Notes: generated by a model from the letters alone, not told the origin. Positions 24,321-35,111 are shown, counted from the stretch's first letter. The stretch is DNA of 35,260 nt from an uncultured bacterium (GCA_905214525.1 CAJMMN010000025.1:1-35260); one strand, 5' to 3'. Translations and numbers: made by a program.

Positions 24321-25259
24321 ATGGCATCTCAAGTTGAGCTCACCCCATGCGGGGCCATGTTTGACATCTTTAAGCGCGCGGCGCATCTGAGCCATATCGA
24401 GCTGTGCGGCTTGGTGCTTTCGTCCCGTCCGCTCGCCGACGGCCGCAGCCCGCAGAGCCGAGCCGCCGATCGCTCTTGGGTTTCCCGCTTTATCGTTCGC
24501 GCGCCGGTTGGCACGCTTCAGCAGCGCTACTTTGCCGAATACGGTACCTCGGCTGCGCGTATTATGTCGCAACTGGCCCTGCGCCAGCGCAATCCCATGG
24601 ACTCCACGGCTGTAATCAATATGGTGTGCGGTCCTGCAGGTGAACCGATGGTACGCGCGCTCGAAGAGTGCCACCAGGACACGAATCTCTATCGCAACGC
24701 GCTCGATCGCCTGTCCCAGGCGGCGGAACTCATGCCCGCCGAGCGCGCCGAGGCCGTGCTGGTGCTGTTTGTCGCCGTCGGTTGTTCGGCGGATGTGCGG
24801 TCCTCGGTGAACTATGCCATCGACTACGCGCACGCGACCTGTGGCGGAGGCACCTCCACGCCGCGTTCGCCTGGCATGTCGATGACCGCGGGCGAACGCG
24901 ACCCCGCCCCGGCGCACCCTTTGGGCTTGCTGCGCATACAAAACAGTTTTGTCGTGAGTGCCCCGCGCTGGATTCAGCCGAGTGAGCAGGGTGTTGAGAT
25001 TGGCGCGCTGGCCACTGGTGAGGGCGATATTACCGACGTCGGCGACGATGTCTCGGCCCGCCATGCCCATATCTGGTGCGATGCTCAAAATATCTGGCAC
25101 GTCGAGGACTTGTCGTCCACCAACGGAACCGTGGTGGTAAACGGGGCCACGCGCGTCTGCATTCAGGTCGAGCCCGGCCGTTCCGCCCAACTCAATCCCG
25201 GCGACGAGCTCAAGCTCGGCGAATCCACTACCTACGCCATCCTCTTCGGTGCCCTCTAG
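24321..25259 (+). CDS. FHA-like domain protein, last gene of the kinase cassette
   Basis: The product has 312 residues, is cytoplasmic, and has no membrane segment. Residues about 1-190 form an unknown helical domain. A linker leads to a C-terminal FHA-like domain (about 215-312) with DDVSARHAHIWC and LSSTNGTVVVNG, both conserved landmarks. The usual Gly-Arg of the first loop is replaced by IGALATGEGDI, so the Arg that holds the phosphate is missing. Phosphothreonine binding may therefore be weakened or lost. It starts 4 bp after the kinase stop with AAGGAGG ahead. It is the likely reader or adaptor of the kinase, by analogy with FhaA/FhaB and PknB. Confidence 0.82.
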   Translation: MASQVELTPCGAMFDIFKRAAHLSHIELCGLVLSSRPLADGRSPQSRAADRSWVSRFIVRAPVGTLQQRYFAEYGTSAARIMSQLALRQRNPMDSTAVINMVCGPAGEPMVRALEECHQDTNLYRNALDRLSQAAELMPAERAEAVLVLFVAVGCSADVRSSVNYAIDYAHATCGGGTSTPRSPGMSMTAGERDPAPAHPLGLLRIQNSFVVSAPRWIQPSEQGVEIGALATGEGDITDVGDDVSARHAHIWCDAQNIWHVEDLSSTNGTVVVNGATRVCIQVEPGRSAQLNPGDELKLGESTTYAILFGAL

Positions 25260-25271
25260 CCAGTCTCGCCA

Positions 25272-25303
25272 AATGGTCCCTCCGTCCCCAAGGGATCATT
25301 TTG
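25272..25303 (+). terminator. Terminator of the second kinase cassette
   Basis: A 10-bp stem (AATGGTCCCT with AGGGATCATT, one G-U pair) followed by a short T-run lies just after the FHA gene stop. Confidence 0.7.
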
Positions 25304-25658
25304 CTCCCGGCAGTCACCCGAGGTAAACCTTTACCGCCCGCCTATATTTGCCGAAATTACACTTGACGGCGGGGTACAATAAACCCGCATGCGGATTTCC
25401 GTTGCGGGCGCCTCCCATCGCCGGGGCGTGCCCGGGGGCATCCGGCATGCGGCCTTTGCGGCGCTCGGTCATGTGCAAGACGGGTAGCTGGGCCTGCGGT
25501 GCGCAAGCGCCCCTCGCCTTGGCATGCCTTCTCTCCACGCCATGCACCTGCTGCCAAGTCCGCCTGCCAGATGATTGGAAGCAACAGCGAAAATCCCATC
25601 ACGCCAACATCCCGGCGATCGCCGGGGCCTGTATACCTATATGAGAGGAGAGGGGTAT
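25304..25658 (+). other. Long GC-rich leader ahead of nifJ
   Basis: There is no gene here. TACAAT at 25375-25380 may be a -10, but the nearest -35-like sequences are badly spaced (TTGCCG at 21 bp, TTGACG at 6 bp). The 280 nt that follow are very GC-rich with several complementary segments (a GGGCGC near 25408 and an AGCGCCC near 25506 could close a large stem). This suggests a structured 5' untranslated region. The conserved TPP riboswitch core was sought and not found. The ribosome binding site GAGAGGAGAGGGG directly precedes the start. Confidence 0.4.
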
Positions 25659-29198
<3,540 letters not shown>

Positions 29199-29209
29199 GT
29201 CTCCCACCG

Positions 29210-29332
29210 CAGGATCTGAGGGCTGACCTTCGCGGACGTCCTCGGACATGAAGGAACCCCCGCTGCGCACAACGTGCGGCGGGGGTTCCTTCGTCCTGCG
29301 GAGTGTCCGCGAAGGTTGGCCCTCAGATCCTG
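29210..29332. repeat. Long inverted repeat enclosing the nifJ terminator
   Basis: The outer arms (29210-29237 and 29305-29332) are complementary at 26 of 28 positions. Nested inside is a perfect 14-bp stem GAAGGAACCCCCGC (29250-29263 with 29279-29292). The inner hairpin has the form of the nifJ terminator, although the downstream T-run is poor (TTCCTTCGTCC). The outer arms have no obvious need for termination, so the whole may act as a cruciform, an mRNA stabiliser or a mobile palindrome. Confidence 0.8.
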
Positions 29333-29370
29333 CTACGACTACGTCCTCGGATTGTGGGGCTGAATGAAGG

Positions 29371-29625
29371 ACGTGGTTGGCGGGGCCTTTTGTCCCGGTC
29401 GCTGTTTCGCGGCTTTGCCGCGAAACCACGCGCCACTTTGGGCATGGAGGGCTAGCTGATTGTGGCCTTCTGCTGTCCCAGTGCTGTTTCGCGCTTTGCG
29501 CGAAACATCGCAGCACTTTGGGCATAGTGGGGGAGTTGGTTGTCGCCGCCTTCTATCCCCTTGCTGTTTCGCGCCTTTGGCGCGAAAGGCGCAGTACTTT
29601 GGGCGTGGGGGCTGGCTTGCGGACT
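29371..29625. repeat. Array of about 80-bp repeats with covarying hairpins
   Basis: Three units start with GCTGTTTCGCG at 29401, 29483 and 29563, a spacing of 82 and 80 bp, with a partial unit before the first. Each has a perfect hairpin with a TTT loop: arms TTTCGCGGC (29405), TTTCGCGC (29487) and TTTCGCGCC (29567). The second arms change to match, so pairing is kept while sequence varies. Each hairpin is followed by ACTTTGGGC and a segment ending in TCCC. No gene is visible; ORFs on either strand across it are low-quality. Confidence 0.8.
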
Positions 29626-29633
29626 CAGATGAC

Positions 29634-30995
29634 CTAGAGAGATATGGGTGCAAACGAGAAATCGTTGTTGGGGTCGTCCTTTTCCATAAACTCATCGAGA
29701 CAGAATGTCATATAGATTGGAACGTAAAGGATCTTGCCCTCTTTGCAAAGGTTTTCGTGGCTCAGCACAACGGCCTCGGGAATTTTGTACTCGCCCACAC
29801 TCATCAAACGGTCGAGGGCTGCATGTGCTCGAACTTTCTTGCCCGATTTGACTTCGATTGGGACAACATGTCCTCGGGCGCCTTCGATTACAAAGTCGAC
29901 TTCACCGACCTCACGCGTTTGGTAGTACCACGTATCTGCTCCGAGGGCAACGAGTTCCTGTGCGACCACGTTCTCATAGAGGCCGCCGAGGTTGGGAGTT
30001 TTCATGTCAAGGTAGACGGCGCGTGCCGTGCTGCCGGGATACCGCGATGCGAGCATACCTGTATCGGACTCGTATAGTTTAAAGGCCGTCGTTTTCTCCG
30101 TCCTCTTGAGAGGACTTCGTGCCTCCGTCACCTGGGGGACCATCAATCCAACGCCTGCGTTCACCAGCCATAGGAAATCCTGCTCGTATTTTTGAAGACG
30201 AGCTCCCTCGCCTAGAGACGAGACGATAAAGCGATGGGACTCCGCCTCAAGCTGAACGGGAATTTGCTCGAAAATGGAGCGAACGTTAAACGCTCGAGTC
30301 GATGCATATTTAGAGATATCGCTTTTGTACTGATCGACTAGCTGAATTTGAAGCTCACGCGTTCTCACGAGCGAATAGCCCGAATCGATATAGTTCTGAA
30401 CGACCTCCGGCATGCCGCCGCAAACGATATAGGCTCTAAAGTTTTTGAGCATCGCCTCATGAATATAGTTTTCGACGGGACGTCTCTCGACAAGGCGGCT
30501 GCGAATATCTGCAAGCACATTTTCGCTGACGCTGTTTGCCCAACAAAACTCTTCAAAATCCATCGGCCGCATAACAATGTGCTCGACATACCCTACCGGA
30601 AAAGAAGAGATCCCCTTAAACTCAGTCCCAAGCATAGACCCCGAGAAGACATAGCTAAAGCGTCCGTCCTCGACCAGCGCCTTCATAAGTGTAACGATCT
30701 GCGGATACTCCTGAATCTCATCGACGAAGATAAGCGTGTCTCCTTCAACAAGCGGTGCATCCGCAAGAAGGGCCACACGGTTGATGAAGTCAATGGAGTT
30801 CTTAGCGCCAACAAGTACGTCTCTTGCCTCGGCATCAAGTAGCAGATTGACCTCATAATACGAAGCGTAGTTGCTCTTTCCAAACGCGCGAATCGCATAG
30901 CTCTTGCCAATTTGACGCGCACCGGTAACAAGCAATGCCTTATGAGAGTTATTTTTCCAGTTCAAAAGCCTATTAGTGACCTTACGGCGTAGCAT
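29634..30995 (-). CDS. AAA ATPase with DUF4143 C-terminal domain
   Basis: The 453-residue product has Walker A TGARQIGKSYAIR (Lys near 35), Walker B TLIFVDEIQ, and sensor-like FSGSMLG. The C-terminal DUF4143 region ends in a nuclease-like pattern EVDFVIEGARGHVVPIEVKSGK, which resembles a PD-(D/E)xK core. The biochemical role of this large, mobile family is unproved. It is frequent in accessory regions of anaerobes. ATG 30995 follows GGGGG; TTG 31007 is an alternative. Base composition is clearly lower in GC than the neighbouring genes, and it is flanked by repeats on both sides, which together suggest acquisition by transfer. Confidence 0.88.
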   Translation of the reverse strand: MLRRKVTNRLLNWKNNSHKALLVTGARQIGKSYAIRAFGKSNYASYYEVNLLLDAEARDVLVGAKNSIDFINRVALLADAPLVEGDTLIFVDEIQEYPQIVTLMKALVEDGRFSYVFSGSMLGTEFKGISSFPVGYVEHIVMRPMDFEEFCWANSVSENVLADIRSRLVERRPVENYIHEAMLKNFRAYIVCGGMPEVVQNYIDSGYSLVRTRELQIQLVDQYKSDISKYASTRAFNVRSIFEQIPVQLEAESHRFIVSSLGEGARLQKYEQDFLWLVNAGVGLMVPQVTEARSPLKRTEKTTAFKLYESDTGMLASRYPGSTARAVYLDMKTPNLGGLYENVVAQELVALGADTWYYQTREVGEVDFVIEGARGHVVPIEVKSGKKVRAHAALDRLMSVGEYKIPEAVVLSHENLCKEGKILYVPIYMTFCLDEFMEKDDPNNDFSFAPISL

Positions 30996-31010
30996 TAAAA
31001 CCCCCAAATG

Positions 31011-31097
31011 ACAAAAATTGGCAAATAGAATTGACCTAAATCATACAAAAAATGGCAAATAGAAATGCCCCAAATCATACAAAAATTGGAAAATAGC
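31011..31097. repeat. Three 34-bp direct repeats upstream of the ATPase gene
   Basis: Units begin with ACAAAAA at 31011, 31045 and 31079 (the last is partial). Each carries a TGGCAAATAG-like core and, in the first two, ends in AAATCAT. On the minus strand each first unit supplies a TATGAT that could serve as a -10. Their place within about 85 nt of the start suggests a repeated operator or a repeated promoter of the ATPase gene. Confidence 0.75.
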
Positions 31098-31146
31098 AAA
31101 GATTCGCTTAGGTCTCAAAGCCATCGAACCAGCACGGCACTTTGCG

Positions 31147-31182
31147 AAAAGGCTGGGGACGTCGTTATTTGCGTCTCCAGCC
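31147..31182 (-). terminator. Terminator of the DUF3830 operon
   Basis: On the minus strand an 11-bp stem (31172-31182 with 31151-31161, one G-U pair) is followed directly by TTTT, 57 nt after the stop of the 174-residue protein gene. Confidence 0.75.
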
Positions 31183-31238
31183 TCCTGGTTGCTGTTTTTG
31201 ATCCCGCGATGGGGCGTTGTTGGTGTTGCTAGTTCGGC

Positions 31239-31763
31239 TTACCTTGTCTCGCCGGTTTCGGTGCGTAGGCGGTAGCCGTGGACCAGGTCGCTGATGGCCG
31301 GCCAGGGAATCTGGCGATCGACCCAAAATTGCAGCTGAACCAGATAGCGCTCGGTGGCGCGGGTGAGGGCGGCAAACTGCTCGCGGGTCTCGACCAGGGT
31401 GTAGAGATCGCGGCTGCGGGCGAGGATGGCGGTCGTGTCGTCCATCTTGCCGGTGACGTCGAAGGCGCCCGAGAACCAGTCGCACAGGCGCGCGGCGCTG
31501 TTATTGAGGGTGGCCAAGTTGGCGGTGTCGCCGTTGGCGTTCTCGGTTGCTTGGGCGCGCAGGAGCGAAAGGGCATCGGCGGCGTTCATGCAGTAACCGA
31601 CGGTAAAGTTCCATACTGCGAACTCTCGGCCGGTGTCGAGCTTGCGACGGCGCATCAGGTCGATGTCGCGGGGCTCCTCGAGCATCATTTGGTCGGCGAG
31701 GGCTTCAAGTGCAGTGGTGTACTCAGCAAGGTCGAGCGTGAGCAGGGTGTTGATATCCATCAT
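31239..31763 (-). CDS. Helical protein of unknown function, cotranscribed with DUF3830
   Basis: The 174-residue product is predicted largely helical and soluble, with a His-poor, Thr/Ala-rich middle and a WPAISDLVHGYRLR end. I do not recognise a family. It starts at ATGATG (31763), 2 bp after the stop of the DUF3830-like gene, with GGAGG inside the end of that gene as ribosome binding site. The tight coupling suggests a joint role, which is unknown. Confidence 0.75.
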   Translation of the reverse strand: MMDINTLLTLDLAEYTTALEALADQMMLEEPRDIDLMRRRKLDTGREFAVWNFTVGYCMNAADALSLLRAQATENANGDTANLATLNNSAARLCDWFSGAFDVTGKMDDTTAILARSRDLYTLVETREQFAALTRATERYLVQLQFWVDRQIPWPAISDLVHGYRLRTETGETR

Positions 31764-31765
31764 CT

Positions 31766-32182
31766 TTAGGCCTCCGTTTCGATCTCGACGATTTCGTTTT
31801 TAATGTACATGCCTTGGTTGTCCCAGACATTGCGGCAGACGGCGGCAAAGCGCTCGCGGTCGGCCTCGCAGATGCGGGCAAACATGTTGCAGGTGCCAAA
31901 AGGCTCGCAAACATCAAAGAAGATACAGACCGAAGACCAGCCGCCGTACCAGCTCACCGCACCCGCGGGTTCGTTAAAGACGGGATTCTCGATGTGCTCG
32001 TAGTTGGCGATGGGGCCCGATACGGGATAGGTCACCTCGGTATCGCAAATCTTTGCCGAGAAGATGCGCGACTCGACCGGACAGGACGCTTCGAACAGTC
32101 TGCATGCTTCGGGCGCTTTGTCCCAGAGCATGTCGGCGAGAAACGTCTCACCATTCAGCGTAATCTTGAGCATTTTTGTCAT
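31766..32182 (-). CDS. DUF3830-like (cyclophilin-like fold) protein
   Basis: The 138-residue product has a pattern resembling DUF3830: KITLNGETFLADMLWDKAPEACRLFEASCPVESRIFSAKIC near the start (an enclosed-barrel N-terminal motif with KAP), and a later EPAGAVSWYGGWSSVCIFF strand pair. Members have a cyclophilin-like barrel, and their function is unsettled. Four Cys are spread along the chain. AGGAGG precedes the ATG by about 8 nt. It is the first gene of a two-gene operon with the promoter described just upstream. Confidence 0.65.
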   Translation of the reverse strand: MTKMLKITLNGETFLADMLWDKAPEACRLFEASCPVESRIFSAKICDTEVTYPVSGPIANYEHIENPVFNEPAGAVSWYGGWSSVCIFFDVCEPFGTCNMFARICEADRERFAAVCRNVWDNQGMYIKNEIVEIETEA

Positions 32183-32309
32183 AGTAAGGACCTCCTCAAT
32201 CCGTCGCTCAAGGGGCTCGCTGGCGGATAAAGGAGAAGACAGCTACGGGGTCGCCGAACCCAAACTTCACGACAGACGCCTGCCGCCCCAGCCCGTGCTG
32301 TACTCGGCT

Positions 32310-32338
32310 AAAGTATCACGCTTGAGGAGCGAAATCAA
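32310..32338 (-). promoter_or_regulatory. Promoter of the DUF3830 operon
   Basis: On the minus strand TTGATT (32333-32338) and TACTTT (32310-32315) are spaced by exactly 17 bp, and the -10 is extended by TG plus one base (TGATACTTT). Transcription would begin near 32303, leaving a 5' untranslated region of about 120 nt with GC-rich complementary segments. No known riboswitch class was recognised in it. Confidence 0.65.
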
Positions 32339-32798
32339 TATTCCTATTTCGTTTTTTGGACCCTTGGTCAGACCCGCATGGCCAAACCGCAGTTCGCTCT
32401 CGGTCGCTTGCCGAAGGGTGAGACGCGATTGATTATTCCTTATGCTGGATGAAAAGCCCCTTGTTTTTGCAGGGGTGCATACTCAACTTATAAGTGCATA
32501 GAATCTCGTATAGTGCGAGTAAGATATTGCGCTGTCCGTTTTGTGTTTAGCAGAGATGTAGTTTGCATAATCCGACATAATCCTCGCTGCATTTAAATAA
32601 AGTTGCACGTAAATGGCGTAGATATGTCTGAGCTGGGGTTCTGTACGCTGAGCGGATAAAAACGACCGTTCACCGTTCCGCTATTTTCAAAATGAATAAA
32701 ATGAGCGATAAAGAGAATATAAACCTTAATAAACTCGCGTATCGCACGGACGCGGGTTATTAATGGGTTGTAGGCCTTTTACAGAAAGGATTCCAGCA
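32339..32798 (+). other. Long regulatory region upstream of arcC
   Basis: No gene is seen in these 460 AT-rich bases. They hold a short hairpin around 32457-32476 (CCCCTTG...CAGGGG), a small palindrome CTCGTATAGTGCGAG near 32505-32519, and two CATAATCC octamers (32567-32574 and 32577-32584) with starts one helical turn apart. Several TATAAT-like sequences are present, but no single convincing -35/-10 pair. The size and symmetry suggest regulated expression of arcC. Confidence 0.45.
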
Positions 32799-33761
32799 AT
32801 GTCTAAGCCTCTTGGCAAGCCCGATCGTATTGTCGTCGCCCTCGGCGGCAACGCCCTCGGCAACAACCCCGTCGAGCAGATCGAGGCCGTGAGCAACACC
32901 GCCCACGCTCTCCTCGGTCTCATCGAGCAGGGCAACGAGATCATCATCACCCACGGCAACGGCCCGCAGGTCGGCATGATCCAGAACGCCTTCGCCGCTG
33001 CCCACGATGCCATCGGTACCCCCGAGATGCCGCTGCCCGAGTGCGGCGCCATGTCCCAGGGCTACATTGGTTATCACCTGCAGCAGGGCATTGGCCGCGA
33101 GATGCACAAGCGCTATAAGCGTTGGCACGCTGCCACCGTCGTCACCCAGATCGAGTGCGATCCGGACGACCCTGCGTTCAAGAACCCGACCAAGCCGATC
33201 GGTCCCTTCTACACCGAGGAGCAGGCCAAGGAGTTCATGGCCGAGGATCCCTCCAAGGTCTTCGTCGAGGATTCCGGCCGCGGCTGGCGTCGCGTCGTCG
33301 CCTCCCCCGATCCCAAGAAGATCGTCGAGGCTGACTCCATCCTCAACCTGCTCGACAACGAGTTCATCGTCATCGCCTGCGGTGGCGGCGGCATCCCCGT
33401 CGTCCGCGACTACGAGAACAAGGGTTGCTACAAGGGCGTTCCCGCCGTCATCGACAAGGACCTGGGCGGCGAGCTGCTGGCCGAGGACTGCGACGCCGAC
33501 GTTCTGTTCCTGCTGACCGCCGTCGAGCATGTCGCCATCAACTTCGGCAAGCCCAACCAGGAGGAGCTCGAGGACCTCACCGCCGACGAGGCCGAGCGCC
33601 TGGCCGACGAGGGCCAGTTCGGCAAGGGTTCCATGGAGCCCAAGGTCCGCGCTGCCATCAAGTTCGCCCGTTCCCGCAAGGGCCGCACCTGCATCATCGG
33701 CGCTCTGGACAAGGCCGCCGAGACCATGGCCGGCCTCTCCGGTACCCGCATCCACGAGTAG
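32799..33761 (+). CDS. arcC: Carbamate kinase
   Basis: The 320-residue cytoplasmic enzyme makes ATP from carbamoyl phosphate and ADP, the last step of arginine deiminase or purine/allantoin-type fermentation. Family motifs are VVALGGNALG, ITHGNGPQVG, CGAMSQGYIGYHLQQ, the long GPFY...GRGWRRVVASPDPKKIVE segment and IACGGGGIPV. The C-terminal NFGKPNQEELEDLTADEAERLADEGQF and GSMEPKVRAAIKF regions are also typical. ATG 32799 follows AGAAAGGA; the frame upstream lacks a start signal. It is transcribed alone here: no arcA, arcB or antiporter gene lies nearby. C-ending codon bias matches nifJ and suggests high expression. Confidence 0.97.
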   Translation: MSKPLGKPDRIVVALGGNALGNNPVEQIEAVSNTAHALLGLIEQGNEIIITHGNGPQVGMIQNAFAAAHDAIGTPEMPLPECGAMSQGYIGYHLQQGIGREMHKRYKRWHAATVVTQIECDPDDPAFKNPTKPIGPFYTEEQAKEFMAEDPSKVFVEDSGRGWRRVVASPDPKKIVEADSILNLLDNEFIVIACGGGGIPVVRDYENKGCYKGVPAVIDKDLGGELLAEDCDADVLFLLTAVEHVAINFGKPNQEELEDLTADEAERLADEGQFGKGSMEPKVRAAIKFARSRKGRTCIIGALDKAAETMAGLSGTRIHE

Positions 33762-33826
33762 TCTCTACTCTGTTGCCTCTCTCGTGGGCGCCAGGCAAAG
33801 CGCCCACAAACTAGCCTCTCTTCATG

Positions 33827-33859
33827 AGCCCCGCAGTCCGCTCCGACTGCGGGGCTTTT
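33827..33859 (+). terminator. Terminator of arcC
   Basis: A perfect 12-bp stem AGCCCCGCAGTC/GACTGCGGGGCT with a 6-nt loop is followed by TTTT. A weaker hairpin GTGGGCG/CGCCCAC lies just before it at 33784-33807. Confidence 0.92.
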
Positions 33860-33868
33860 GCTATTCAC

Positions 33869-34113
33869 CTAGTCATTGGGGACAGACTTAAATGAGTAGT
33901 CCAAAACGGGTGCAGTTTCCTTTGAGGCCCTCAACCGGAAAATGCATCCCGGAAATATGCCGAAAAGTGGCTCTCAGTTTCCCAAGCAGGCCGCTAACGG
34001 AAAGCGCATCCCGCTATCGAACTTCAAAGCGGGATGCGCCTTCCGTGCCGGCGGCTCCGGGCAGTCTGGGGCCACTCATTCAAGTCTGTCCCCAATGAGT
34101 GCCCAATGACTAG
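33869..34113. mobile_element. MITE-like palindromic element, about 245 bp
   Basis: The two ends are inverted copies: CTAGTCATTGGG outermost on the left and CCCAATGACTAG on the right. Inside them, 33874-33896 is the reverse complement of 34075-34097 at 22 of 23 positions, with the core TTGGGGACAGACTT. A strong internal hairpin pairs 33999-34015 with 34028-34044 at 16 of 17 positions. The hairpin's CGCATCCCG recurs in diverged form (GCATCCCG near 33944). No ORF of note lies within. The core resembles the ends of sequences mobilised by Y1/REP-associated transposases, an impression from memory. The right CTAG contains the stop of the neighbouring C39 gene. Confidence 0.7.
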
Positions 34114-35111
34114 TAGTAGGCCCACATGGCTTCGACTTCGTTGAGGACCTCTACGACGCCCCAGCGGCGGGCGCTGCGGCTGGCCGAGTTGGGGTCGAAG
34201 ACTTGAATCTGGTCGGCGTCGTCAATACCGTAAAGCACAATGTAGTGGCCCACGTTGGTAAAGGTGCCGGGGCGCACTGCGGCGATGACGGGCGCACCCG
34301 AGCGAAGTGCTTGGGTAATCGATTCGCGATCGTTGTGGAGCTCCGTTCCGTTAAGTCCCAGCTGCCACGCACCGCCTGTCATAAACGACCACTCGGTGGC
34401 ACCGGTGGGGGCGTAGTTGCCGGCTTCGGCCAGTGCGCATATATCGACCGGCGTCTTATCGGTATGGCCGGTCTTAAAGATATAGACCATGGTGAGGCAG
34501 GTGGGACCGCAAGCGTTTTCGCGAATAGTGCCACCGGCATAGGGCAGCTCCGACCATGCGGGGTCAATTTGGTAGATGTGGGGCATGGTGCCGGCCTGCC
34601 ATTGCGAGCGTGGGGTCGAGAACGCAAAGGAGTAACCGGGCGCGACGGGAGCTTTAAGCAGCTTGTCCTCGGCAGTGGGCTCAAGACCGGCTGATCCGTG
34701 CGAGATACAGGATCCCAAAAACACAAAGACGAGGCAGGCGGCAATGGAGCAAAGCGCAAGGCGTAGGCGGCGGGCTGGAAGTGCGTGGCTTGTGGTGTGC
34801 GACGCGGGGCGAGGGGCGGAATTGCCGCGATTGCGTTGAGGTCGCGAAAAGGAGCGCTTAACGTAGTAGTCGGTCGTACGGCAATCGTAGCGGCGTGGCT
34901 GCGATGTGTCGATCTGGCGTTGGCGTGCGCTCGTGCTCACGCGGTCTGACTGCTGCACGGTACGGCTTTGTTGCCGAGAAGAAGCCCCGGGCTGCTCTTG
35001 GGGGCGCTGCTGGTTGTCGTTGTCGGAGGTGCTTCTGGGCGTTGGTGTGGTACGGCCGGCAAGGCGCACGCTTTGTGGCCGTTGGTCGCCGTCATTGTAT
35101 CCGTATGCCAT
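34110..35111 (-). CDS. Membrane-anchored C39-like cysteine peptidase
   Basis: The 333-residue product has a long Arg/Gln/Ser/Thr-rich N-terminal cytoplasmic region (about 1-112, probably disordered), one membrane segment (about 116-134) and an extracytoplasmic papain-like C39 domain. That domain has QIDPAWSELPYAGGTIRENACGPTCL (oxyanion Gln181, catalytic Cys201), GHYIVLYG (His289) and VFDPNS (Asp). A LGSC motif follows the helix but is too far from the N-terminus to be an ordinary lipobox. ATG 35111 is preferred over GTG 35120 because AAGGTG lies about 8 nt ahead. Substrates could be wall peptides or secreted proteins; no exporter gene is adjacent. Its stop codon lies in the end of the MITE-like element. 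Confidence 0.85.
   Translation of the reverse strand: MAYGYNDGDQRPQSVRLAGRTTPTPRSTSDNDNQQRPQEQPGASSRQQSRTVQQSDRVSTSARQRQIDTSQPRRYDCRTTDYYVKRSFSRPQRNRGNSAPRPASHTTSHALPARRLRLALCSIAACLVFVFLGSCISHGSAGLEPTAEDKLLKAPVAPGYSFAFSTPRSQWQAGTMPHIYQIDPAWSELPYAGGTIRENACGPTCLTMVYIFKTGHTDKTPVDICALAEAGNYAPTGATEWSFMTGGAWQLGLNGTELHNDRESITQALRSGAPVIAAVRPGTFTNVGHYIVLYGIDDADQIQVFDPNSASRSARRWGVVEVLNEVEAMWAYY

Noticed and set aside
25381..25658. TPP riboswitch ahead of the TPP enzyme gene nifJ
   Set aside because: The conserved CUGAGA and ACCUGAUCUGG cores are absent.
29339..29695. 118-codon minus-strand ORF across the repeat array
   Set aside because: Its repetitive peptide follows the DNA hairpin units, and it overlaps the ATPase gene end. 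The covarying stems point to RNA or DNA structure instead.
29371..31097. CRISPR array at the two repeat clusters
   Set aside because: Units are imperfect, have no unique spacers of constant length, and no cas gene is nearby.
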